Positions 1 to 6,634 of a stretch of 22,055 nt of DNA are shown here, piece after piece. Source of the stretch: Proteobacteria bacterium UBA6522 (GTDB taxonomy: Bacteria; Pseudomonadota; Gammaproteobacteria; Steroidobacterales; Rariloculaceae); the NCBI GenBank assembly GCA_002434915.1, contig DJLG01000018.1, positions 1 through 22,055 of the forward strand, written 5' to 3'. Position numbers and translations under genes: made by a program. The notes under the pieces were generated by a model. The model worked only from the letters and a program-made list of their open reading frames with translations. It was not told where the DNA came from and searched no databases. Numbering within the stretch: the first letter of the stretch is position 1; every line of letters starts with the position of its first letter.

Positions 1-516
1 ATTACATGGAAATACCCAAGCTGCGTTCTTCGAGGAGAAAATTCAATTGGGGAATTTTATTCCGTTGCTCTCGCTAATAATTACCAGCAAGCAGATACTG
101 GCACAAAGATGATCCATATTGGAGCTAATACTCGCAGCACTATTATTTCAAAAGGCATTTCTGCAGGAAATGCAGAAAATTCCTATAGGGGGCTTGTTCG
201 TATAATGCCGACAGCTCATGGTGCTCGAAATTACACACAATGTGACTCTTTGTTAATTGGCGATCAGTGTGGGGCTCATACCTTCCCCGCCGTAGAATCT
301 CGCAATCGCAATGCTCAGATTGAGCATGAAGCCACCACATCAAAAATTAGTGACGACCAACTGTTCTACTGTCGTCAACGAGGACTTTCAGAGGAAGACA
401 CCGTCAATATGATCGTAAATGGATTCTGTCGAGACGTGTTTAAAAAGCTCCCAATGGAGTTTGCCGTTGAAGCCCAAGCATTACTAAATGTCAGCCTAGA
501 AGGCGCAGTAGGTTAA
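1..516 (+). CDS. sufB: Fe-S cluster scaffold SufB, 3' part
   Basis: C-terminal 171 codons of SufB; the gene enters from the left edge in frame 1, so no start is visible. SufB with SufC and SufD forms the cytoplasmic SufBC2D scaffold on which Fe-S clusters are built. The fragment opens with ITWKYPSCVLRGE and continues through GEFYSVA, NNYQQADTGTKMIHIG and YRGLVRIMPTAHGARN, which are near-invariant in SufB. The cysteine in TQCDS (codon 241-243) and the glutamate in HEATTS (codon 328-330) align with E. coli SufB Cys405 and Glu434, residues implicated in cluster assembly, so the visible part looks functional. The end (LNVSLEGAVG) is typical of the family. sufC starts 2 bases after the TAA. An internal ATG at 109 is not the start, because conserved SufB sequence continues in frame upstream of it. 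Confidence 0.97.
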   Translation: MTWKYPSCVLRGENSIGEFYSVALANNYQQADTGTKMIHIGANTRSTIISKGISAGNAENSYRGLVRIMPTAHGARNYTQCDSLLIGDQCGAHTFPAVESRNRNAQIEHEATTSKISDDQLFYCRQRGLSEEDTVNMIVNGFCRDVFKKLPMEFAVEAQALLNVSLEGAVG

Positions 517-518
517 TA

Positions 519-1289
519 ATGAACAATACAAATTTACTGCAAGTAAGTGACTTGCATGTAGAGGTTGAGGATCGAACGATACTCAATGGTCTAAATTTAG
601 ATGTAGCCCCTGGAGAATTACACGCAATAATGGGGCCTAATGGATCCGGTAAAAGCACTCTTGCGCAGGTATTAGCAGGCCGAGATAAGTTTGAGGTCAC
701 AAGCGGTTCGATACAATTTAAAGGCTCTGATCTCCTCAGTTTAGAACCTGAAGAACGGGCTCGAGAGGGTCTTTTTTTAGGATTTCAATATCCGGTTGAA
801 ATCCCAGGAGTAAATAATGCCTACTTACTAAAAGCAGCACTAAATGCAAAACGTGCTGTAAACGGAGAACAAGAAGTAGACGCCTTTGAATTCATGAAGC
901 TAATCAAAGACAAAATGGAGCTCATGCAGATATCAACAGATTTTTTAAATAGAAGTGTTAATGAAGGCTTTTCTGGGGGAGAAAAAAAACGTAATGAAAT
1001 CTTACAGATGTTGATGCTAGAACCTCAACTAGCTGTACTCGATGAAACAGATTCTGGGTTAGATGTTGATGCTTTAAAGGTTGTTGCAACTGGCATAAAC
1101 ACTCTTCGAAGTCCCGAACGAGCAACTATTCTTATAACGCATTATCAACGCCTCTTAGAATTAGTTGTACCAGATTACGTACACGTTCTCTATGATGGTC
1201 GAGTCGTCAAATCAGGCAATAAAGAGCTTGCAAATACTCTCGATGAAAGAGGCTATGACTGGGTAAAAATAGAGACTGAAAACAAGTGA
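519..1289 (+). CDS. sufC: SUF system ATPase SufC
   Basis: ABC-type ATPase of the SufBC2D complex, 256 aa, close to the usual length. ATP binding and hydrolysis drive the SufB-SufD rearrangement needed to assemble the cluster; it is cytoplasmic and transports nothing. Visible motifs: Walker A GPNGSGKST (residues 39-47), Q-loop Gln90 in GFQYPVEIPG, signature FSGGEKKR (151-158), Walker B LAVLDE (171-176), D-loop SGLD (179-182) and switch His208 in ITHYQ. FSGGEKKR and DSGLDVDAL are characteristic of SufC rather than of transport ATPases. The start ATG lies 2 bases after sufB. The stop TGA overlaps the GTG of sufD in GTGA, so the two genes are probably translationally coupled. Nothing is missing or odd. 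Confidence 0.97.
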   Translation: MNNTNLLQVSDLHVEVEDRTILNGLNLDVAPGELHAIMGPNGSGKSTLAQVLAGRDKFEVTSGSIQFKGSDLLSLEPEERAREGLFLGFQYPVEIPGVNNAYLLKAALNAKRAVNGEQEVDAFEFMKLIKDKMELMQISTDFLNRSVNEGFSGGEKKRNEILQMLMLEPQLAVLDETDSGLDVDALKVVATGINTLRSPERATILITHYQRLLELVVPDYVHVLYDGRVVKSGNKELANTLDERGYDWVKIETENK

Positions 1290-2596
1290 GTACAATAAAC
1301 CTACAAGAGGTTTTTGATGCTTCTCTAGATCAGTCTGACATTTCAGCTGCATCACGATCACTCCGTAATGAAGCGATGGTATCGTTTCATGAAACTGGCT
1401 TCCCTTCTCGTAAACACGAAAGTTGGCGTTATACCGATTTAAAACCTATCGTTTCTGGGGGATTTGACCCTTCTCCTCAACCAATCAACTCACAACAAGA
1501 AAAAAAAGCTACACAGGAAATTGAAAAATCTATCCTGGACTCAAAGGCCTTACGGTTAGTTTTTATAAATGGAAAACTTTCCACTAATAATACGTTTCCA
1601 AATGAGTTTAATGGTCTCAGCATTTCGAAAAAAACTGAATCTTATAAAAGCATTGATGTCCTTCAAGGAAAGGAACTTTTCAAAGATTATCCTTTAGCTG
1701 CACTCAATACCGCTTTTTCACAACATGAAACATTAATCATGCTTGACGAGGGAATACAAATAACAAAACCTTTGCACTTGATTCATATCAACTCAGGAAC
1801 TGAGCCAACAGCTATACAGCCAAAAATAGCTATAGATATTGGAACTGAAAGCGAGTTAACGATTGTCCAACACTATATTGGTTCTAATCCAGAACCTAGT
1901 TGGACAAACTCTGTAACCCTGATTAATCAGAATAAAGGCTCTCTTCTAAAACTTTACCGTTTCCAGGAATATCATCATGAACAATTTCATACAGAGCTAT
2001 TAAAAAGCAGGCTAAGTAACAATGCTGAGCTTAAACTTGGTTATGTAGATTTAGGAGGCAAACTTGTTCGTAATGATGTGCATATAGATTTAGCAGAACC
2101 AGGAGCTGCTTGTTCAATAGATGGTGTCTTTCTTGCTATGAACGGTCAACATATAGATAACCATACACTTATTGAACATTCAGCACCCAGCACAACCAGT
2201 CAAGAATCATTTCGAGGAATAATTGGAGAGCATGGTCGTGGGGTTTTCAAGGGAAAAGTCGTGGTTCATCGCGATGCTCAGGGCGCAGATGCCCAACAAT
2301 CTAGTGATAATTTATTACTTTCAGAGCATGGTGAGATTGATGCAAAACCAGAACTTGAAATATACACCGATGACGTTAAGTGCTCCCATGGTACAACTGT
2401 AGGTGAACTGGACTTAGAACAGTTATTTTATCTCTGCTCTAGAGGGGTTAATAAAACCACAGCTAAGGGACTACTAACGTTTGCATTTGCAAATACAATT
2501 CTTCAGCGCATCGAGGTCCCAGAAGTTCGAAAACGTGCTGCATCAAGCATTGCAGGAGAACTGCCAGACTACCAAAACTGGGGAGGGCTACTGTGA
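1286..2596 (+). CDS. sufD: Fe-S assembly protein SufD
   Basis: Third member of the SufBC2D scaffold, a SufB paralogue that heterodimerises with it, 436 aa. The N-terminal region has the helical SufD motif HESWRYTDLKP (residues 44-54). The middle is the repetitive beta-helix, and the C-terminal part carries GQHIDNHTLIEH, GRGVFKGKVVVHRDAQGADA and DDVKCSHGTTVGELD. His368 in CSHG aligns with E. coli SufD His360, which with SufB Cys405 is implicated in holding the nascent cluster. The start is GTG at 1286, overlapping the sufC stop as GTGA; conserved sequence begins soon after and no better ATG lies near. The end again overlaps the next gene as GTGA. The N-terminal third is the most divergent part, as is usual for SufD. 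Confidence 0.96.
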   Translation: MSTINLQEVFDASLDQSDISAASRSLRNEAMVSFHETGFPSRKHESWRYTDLKPIVSGGFDPSPQPINSQQEKKATQEIEKSILDSKALRLVFINGKLSTNNTFPNEFNGLSISKKTESYKSIDVLQGKELFKDYPLAALNTAFSQHETLIMLDEGIQITKPLHLIHINSGTEPTAIQPKIAIDIGTESELTIVQHYIGSNPEPSWTNSVTLINQNKGSLLKLYRFQEYHHEQFHTELLKSRLSNNAELKLGYVDLGGKLVRNDVHIDLAEPGAACSIDGVFLAMNGQHIDNHTLIEHSAPSTTSQESFRGIIGEHGRGVFKGKVVVHRDAQGADAQQSSDNLLLSEHGEIDAKPELEIYTDDVKCSHGTTVGELDLEQLFYLCSRGVNKTTAKGLLTFAFANTILQRIEVPEVRKRAASSIAGELPDYQNWGGLL

Positions 2597-3846
2597 CATC
2601 AGCAGCTGAACTACTAAACTTATCAAACCTTAAAGATATTTCATCACTAAGGAATGACTTTCCTGCCTTACACCAAAATGTAAATGGGAAACCACTCGTT
2701 TATCTGGATAGTGCAGCCTCAGCTCAGCGACCTCAATCTGTAATTGATGCCATGGTTACACAAGATGAGCAAAATCATTCTAATGTGCATCGGGGTGTTC
2801 ATCAGCTTAGTCAACGATCTACGGAAGCTTATGAAGGCTCCAGAGAAAAAGTTCGAGCTTTCATTAATGCTCAGTACCATGAAGAAATAGTGTTTACTCG
2901 GGGAACTACTGAGTCCATCAACCTTGTTGCCTCTAGTCTTGGAGAAAAAATTCTTACACCTGATGATGAAGTTCTCGTCACATGGATGGAACACCACTCT
3001 AATATAGTTCCATGGCAATTAGCATGTGAAAAAACCGGGGCTAAGCTGCGTGCAGTACCTATTAATTCTAATGGTGAACTGGACTTAAATGAATACACTA
3101 GGCTTCTAACAGATAAAACCAAAATAGTGGCAGTTGGGCATGTATCTAATGCACTTGGGACTATAAACCCAATAGAACACATTATCAGTACAGCACATAA
3201 AGTTGGCGCCTTAGTTGTAGTCGATGGCGCACAATCAGTACCTCATATCAAAATTGATGTACAGGCTATGGACTGTGACTTCTATGCTTTTTCAGGACAT
3301 AAAATGTATGGCCCAAGTGGAATCGGTGTACTTTATGGTAAAAAAGCATTGCTTAATGACATGCCTCCCTATCAAGGAGGAGGCGAAATGATTCTGACTG
3401 TCTCATTTGAGAAAACAACCTATAACGAATTGCCCTGTAAATTTGAAGCAGGCACTCCAAATATAACTGGAGCTGTAGGACTAGGGGCCACAGTCGACTA
3501 TCTCAACTCCATTGATTTTGATGCGCTCTCAAGATATGAGGCTGATTTACTTAACTATGCAACAGAAAAGTTTCTCGAATTACCAGGTAGCCGAATTATT
3601 GGCACAGCTAACAAAAAAGCTAGCGTATTATCATTTATGCTCGGGGATATTCACGCACATGATCTCGGCACAATTCTAGATCAGGATGGAATTGCTATTC
3701 GCACTGGGCATCATTGTGCCATGCCAGTAATGGATCACTTTGGAATCCCAGCAACCGGTCGCGCCTCCTTTGCACTTTACAACAACATTGAAGATATTGA
3801 TCGATTCATTCTCGGACTTAAAGAATCCATGGAACTATTTAAATGA
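2593..3846 (+). CDS. sufS: Cysteine desulfurase SufS
   Basis: PLP-dependent group II cysteine desulfurase, 417 aa. It converts cysteine to alanine and carries the released sulfur as a persulfide for the SUF scaffold. Visible: TRGTTESINLVA (residues 102-113), the HHSN motif whose His135 stacks on PLP, DGAQSVPH (211-218), the PLP Schiff-base lysine Lys237 in SGHKMYGPSG, RTGHHCAMPVM with catalytic Cys375, and GRASFALYN (389-397). The short loop around Cys375 fits group II enzymes, which need an accessory sulfur acceptor; the neighbouring SufU-type protein is the obvious candidate. The GTG start at 2593 overlaps the sufD stop; the stop overlaps the sufU ATG as ATGA. The paralogue CsdA is possible by sequence alone, but the operon decides for SufS. 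Confidence 0.95.
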   Translation: MTSAAELLNLSNLKDISSLRNDFPALHQNVNGKPLVYLDSAASAQRPQSVIDAMVTQDEQNHSNVHRGVHQLSQRSTEAYEGSREKVRAFINAQYHEEIVFTRGTTESINLVASSLGEKILTPDDEVLVTWMEHHSNIVPWQLACEKTGAKLRAVPINSNGELDLNEYTRLLTDKTKIVAVGHVSNALGTINPIEHIISTAHKVGALVVVDGAQSVPHIKIDVQAMDCDFYAFSGHKMYGPSGIGVLYGKKALLNDMPPYQGGGEMILTVSFEKTTYNELPCKFEAGTPNITGAVGLGATVDYLNSIDFDALSRYEADLLNYATEKFLELPGSRIIGTANKKASVLSFMLGDIHAHDLGTILDQDGIAIRTGHHCAMPVMDHFGIPATGRASFALYNNIEDIDRFILGLKESMELFK

Positions 3847-4298
3847 ATGATCTTAGAGAGCTCTACAGAGAAGTAATTCTCGACCACAATCGCCACCCAA
3901 GAAATTTTGGTGAACTGCAAAACCCCGATAAGATTATTGAGGGTGTGAACCCCTTATGCGGCGATAGAATGACTTTGTATGTAAAGATGGAAAACAAAAA
4001 AATCCAAGATATCAGTTTCAAAGGTACAGGTTGTGCAATTTCTGTTGCATCGTCATCTCTGATGACAGAGAAAGCCAAGGGCAGCTCGTTTGAAGAAATT
4101 GATGCTCTTTTCGAGTATGTTCATGAAATGCTCACAGGTGACCCAACTACTGTCGCTAGCAACTTGGATACTTTAGATAAACTTACTGCACTTTCTGGGG
4201 TACGTGAATATCCAACTCGGGTTAAATGTGCAACACTCGCCTGGCATGCTCTAAAAAATGCGATAGTCGGATCTGATGATAAAATCTCAACGGAATGA
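3843..4298 (+). CDS. sufU: SufU-type sulfur transfer protein
   Basis: NifU/IscU-fold protein of 151 aa. The three conserved cysteines and the aspartate are present: Cys39 and Asp41 in NPLCGDRM, Cys64 in GTGCAISVASSSLM, and Cys129 in RVKCATLAWHAL. About 64 residues separate the last two cysteines, including the segment ALSGVREYPTR; this insertion is the mark of SufU as opposed to IscU. In Bacillus subtilis the equivalent Cys/Asp/Cys/Cys set binds zinc, and SufU accepts persulfide sulfur from SufS. That role is inferred here. No HscB/HscA-binding LPPVK motif of IscU is seen. The ATG overlaps the sufS stop (ATGA). No sufE or sufA is visible in the window, which supports this protein as the SufS partner, although those genes could lie elsewhere. 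Confidence 0.92.
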   Translation: MNDLRELYREVILDHNRHPRNFGELQNPDKIIEGVNPLCGDRMTLYVKMENKKIQDISFKGTGCAISVASSSLMTEKAKGSSFEEIDALFEYVHEMLTGDPTTVASNLDTLDKLTALSGVREYPTRVKCATLAWHALKNAIVGSDDKISTE

Positions 4299-4301
4299 AT
4301 A

Positions 4302-4853
4302 ATGCACTATCCCCCTAATGAGCCAATAACCTTTTCAAGAGATTGTGATGCAGTGATAATTCCATCTGGTGATGAGGTTAGATTATCAGAGGGAGTATCT
4401 GGTTTTCTTACTCAAGCACTTGGTGGAAGCTTCTCTGTATACATTGAAGGTAATCTTTTTCGAATCGCTGGAGTCGATGCTGATGCAATTGGTAAAGAGC
4501 CTATAGAACCTCCAAACGTTCCAGTCAATCCAACGACAAAAGAAATTGAGAAGGTGGTTTGGGAACAGCTAAAAACTTGCTATGACCCTGAAATTCCTAT
4601 CAATGTAGTTGATCTTGGACTGATATATAGCTGCGAAATTCAGACTGTAGAATCGAACGAATATATGGCAAAAGTCGAAATGACGTTAACTGCACCAGGA
4701 TGCGGAATGGGAGACATCTTAATGCAAGATGTAAAAGAAAAAATAGAGATAGTTCCAAACATTCGAGAGGCTAATGTTGAGTTAGTGTTTGACCCACCAT
4801 GGAACCAGTCAATGATGTCAGAAACCGCTCAATTGGAAGCAGGGCTTCTTTAA
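4302..4853 (+). CDS. sufT: SUF-associated protein SufT, long form
   Basis: 183-aa protein of the SufT family that ends many SUF operons. The C-terminal half (about residues 80-170) is a MIP18/DUF59 domain: DPEIPINVVDLGLIY (95-109), then LTAPGCGMGDIL with conserved Cys134, then VELVFDPPWNQSMMS. The N-terminal half (about 10-65, with IPSGDEVRLSEGVSGFLTQA and a GSFSVYIEGNLFRI stretch) is the extension that separates the long SufT form from stand-alone DUF59 proteins. SufT homologues are involved in maturing Fe-S proteins; the exact chemistry is unsettled and I claim none. It is cytoplasmic, with no signal or membrane segment. It starts 3 bases after the sufU stop, so it belongs to the operon. 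Confidence 0.9.
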   Translation: MHYPPNEPITFSRDCDAVIIPSGDEVRLSEGVSGFLTQALGGSFSVYIEGNLFRIAGVDADAIGKEPIEPPNVPVNPTTKEIEKVVWEQLKTCYDPEIPINVVDLGLIYSCEIQTVESNEYMAKVEMTLTAPGCGMGDILMQDVKEKIEIVPNIREANVELVFDPPWNQSMMSETAQLEAGLL

Positions 4854-4874
4854 AACCAGCTATCTGAAACAACC

Positions 4875-5366
4875 ATGAAGACATTGGTTCTACTTCGTCA
4901 CGCAAAATCTGATGGCGATAATATACACGATGCAGACCATGATAGAGGCCTATCAAAACGTGGCGAAAAAGACATATCTGAGATAGCCTTAAGGCTACTA
5001 AAAAAAGATATATCGCCAAAAATCTTGTTATCTAGTAGTGCGAATCGAGCGGTTTCTACATCAAAAATATTTATAGAAAATCTTGGGTTATCACCTGATA
5101 TTTTAAAAATAGAGCCTCAGCTATATCTCGCAATACCTAGTGATATTCTAAGCTTAATTAAAAAACAAGAGAGCAGCACTTCAGAATTATTTATCGTTGG
5201 TCATAATCCTGGGCTTACTTTACTATCTAACAAATTATTACCTGATTTTCATTTAGATAATTTACCTACAACAGGTATCGTGGCAATCCGGTATACAGCT
5301 AAAAACTGGGTTGAGTTATCACCAACAAGATGCAGTCTTCTTTATCATGATTTTCCCAAAAATTAA
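4875..5366 (+). CDS. sixA: SixA-type phosphohistidine phosphatase
   Basis: Small single-domain histidine phosphatase (RHG superfamily), 163 aa. The catalytic motif is LLRHAKSD with Arg8 and His9; the second arginine is Arg58 in SSSANRA; the second histidine is His110 in IVGHNPGL. The RHAKSD start and short length match SixA, which in E. coli dephosphorylates phosphohistidine on phosphotransfer proteins; the substrate here is unknown. The segment GLSKRGEKD (residues 25-33) is also typical. It lies 21 bases after sufT on the same strand and could share the SUF transcript, though there is no known functional link to Fe-S assembly. The start is chosen because the catalytic motif begins at residue 8; no strong Shine-Dalgarno is visible upstream. 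Confidence 0.87.
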   Translation: MKTLVLLRHAKSDGDNIHDADHDRGLSKRGEKDISEIALRLLKKDISPKILLSSSANRAVSTSKIFIENLGLSPDILKIEPQLYLAIPSDILSLIKKQESSTSELFIVGHNPGLTLLSNKLLPDFHLDNLPTTGIVAIRYTAKNWVELSPTRCSLLYHDFPKN

Positions 5367-5454
5367 TCCTTCGTCTCTGAAAAAATCTCACAATCAAACT
5401 AATTCTCAAGATTTAAATCCTTTAAGTATATTTTTAATATAGGAAAACTCGTTA

Positions 5455-6210
5455 ATGTCTAAGTATTATCGAGGTAGACGCACAAAAAACCTTTATAAAC
5501 CTGGGTCTGACAAACCTTTTAAATTAAGTCGAAGTCGAATTGATTTATATATACGGTGTCATCGTTGCTTTTATATAGACCGAAGACTAGGCCTGGATCG
5601 ACCACCAGGATTTCCATTTAATCTAAACAATGCTGTCGATACACTGTTAAAAACAGAATTTGATCATTACCGAAAAGATGAGAAAAGGCATCCGATTCAA
5701 GAAAAATACGGCCTTGATAGCCATCCAGTTCCACATGAAAAACTCGATGAATGGCGTAATAATTTTAAAGGGGTTCAATTCTTATATGAAAAATTTAATT
5801 TGCTTATTTTTGGAGCAATAGACGATCTATGGATTAACGAGAATCACCAATATTCAGTCGTTGATTACAAAGCGACAGCTAAAAAAGATCGAATTACTGA
5901 ATTAGATCAGCCATGGCATGCTGGTTACAAAAGACAAATGGAAATTTATCAATGGTTGTTAAGACGTAATGGTCTTTCTGTATCTGATACTGGTTATTTT
6001 GTCTACTGCAATGGAAAAGCTGGACTACTGAAATTTGAAGATACCATCCAATTTGATACTACTTTAATTGCGTATAAAGGCTCTGATGATTGGGTAGAAA
6101 AGACAATAGCTGATATCTACAAGTGTTTGAATAGCGAGAAAATTCCTTCTGCAAGTTTCAATTGTGATTACTGTAAATACACCTCAGAAATGGAAAAACT
6201 GATCAACTAG
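5455..6210 (+). CDS. Cas4/RecB-like PD-(D/E)XK nuclease, putative Fe-S
   Basis: 251-aa protein of the PD-(D/E)XK nuclease superfamily, RecB/Cas4 branch. In order: a basic N-terminus; LSRSRIDLYIRCHRCFYIDRR with Cys35 and Cys38; GFPFNLNNAVD; the acidic motif GAIDDLW with Asp123/Asp124; VVDYKAT with Asp137 and Lys139 as the (D/E)xK pair (Asp where Glu is commoner); QMEIYQWLL with Gln161 and Tyr165, the QxxxY motif of this branch; and a C-terminal CDYC with Cys237 and Cys240, plus Cys224. Split N- and C-terminal cysteines are how Cas4 and AddB hold a 4Fe-4S cluster, so I infer one here. No CRISPR array, cas or recombination gene is nearby. It lies 88 bases after sixA; AGGAAA about 10 bases before the ATG is a plausible ribosome site. 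I recall similar stand-alone proteins in other bacteria, role unknown. Confidence 0.72.
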   Translation: MSKYYRGRRTKNLYKPGSDKPFKLSRSRIDLYIRCHRCFYIDRRLGLDRPPGFPFNLNNAVDTLLKTEFDHYRKDEKRHPIQEKYGLDSHPVPHEKLDEWRNNFKGVQFLYEKFNLLIFGAIDDLWINENHQYSVVDYKATAKKDRITELDQPWHAGYKRQMEIYQWLLRRNGLSVSDTGYFVYCNGKAGLLKFEDTIQFDTTLIAYKGSDDWVEKTIADIYKCLNSEKIPSASFNCDYCKYTSEMEKLIN

Positions 6211-6218
6211 TATTGATC

Positions 6219-6263
6219 AAAAAAGTGTACGCCATTCGATGACGGTCTAGTCATGGCGTTTTT
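6219..6263. terminator. Bidirectional rho-independent terminator
   Basis: Stem ACGCCAT (6229-6235) pairs with ATGGCGT (6253-6259); an inner GAC/GTC pair (6241-6243 with 6250-6252) extends it past a small bulge. On the + strand a run of five T (6259-6263) follows, ending the nuclease transcript. Read on the - strand the stem is followed by ACAC and six T (complement of 6219-6224). The hslR stop codon (6247-6249) lies inside the hairpin. The convergent gene ends fit a shared terminator. Confidence 0.6.
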
Positions 6264-6615
6264 GAAGTAATAAGCGCCGAGTCTTCTTATCAGGTCGGCC
6301 TAGTGTAGGGGGATTAAAGATTAATTCTGAGGATCTTCGCTTGGAGTACTGTTTGCGACGTTCAATCGACTCTTCACTTTCTGCATACAGCTGTAATGCT
6401 TCTGTGCTTGGCCCACGCCTATTTGGAATCATTAAAACTTCATATTCAAAAACAAGGTCTCTCGACCACAACCTTAAAAAATCACCAACTAAAATTTTAT
6501 GCGCAGGCTTGACCTTAGTCGAATTGACATAAACTTTACCTATACTCACTGCCCTAGCTGCAAGACTTCTAGTTTTAAAAAATCTAGCACACCACAACCA
6601 CTTATCGATACGCAT
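6247..6615 (-). CDS. hslR: Heat shock protein 15 homologue (S4 domain)
   Basis: 122-aa HslR/Hsp15 family protein. The S4 RNA-binding domain fills about residues 1-60: MRIDKWLWCARFFKTRS, then LAARAVSIGKVYVN, then KPAHKILVGD. A basic C-terminal tail (ERRKQYSKRR and KKTRRLLLQKR) follows. In E. coli Hsp15 binds 50S subunits carrying a nascent peptide and helps recycle stalled subunits. Length and motif order match. It begins 19 bases after sppA on the same strand and is probably the last gene of that transcript; its stop sits inside the bidirectional hairpin. No own promoter was recognised, so heat regulation cannot be judged from the sequence. Confidence 0.92.
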   Translation of the reverse strand: MRIDKWLWCARFFKTRSLAARAVSIGKVYVNSTKVKPAHKILVGDFLRLWSRDLVFEYEVLMIPNRRGPSTEALQLYAESEESIERRKQYSKRRSSELIFNPPTLGRPDKKTRRLLLQKRHD

Positions 6616-6634
6616 AATTCACTATATTTAAAAC

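Noticed and set aside
2719..3182. Open frames of about 100 codons on the - strand inside sufS
   Set aside because: They lie wholly opposite strongly conserved sufS sequence, show no recognisable motif and have no ribosome site.
5455..6210. The nuclease as part of a CRISPR-Cas system
   Set aside because: No repeat array and no cas1, cas2 or effector gene in the window; only the fold and Fe-S pattern resemble Cas4.
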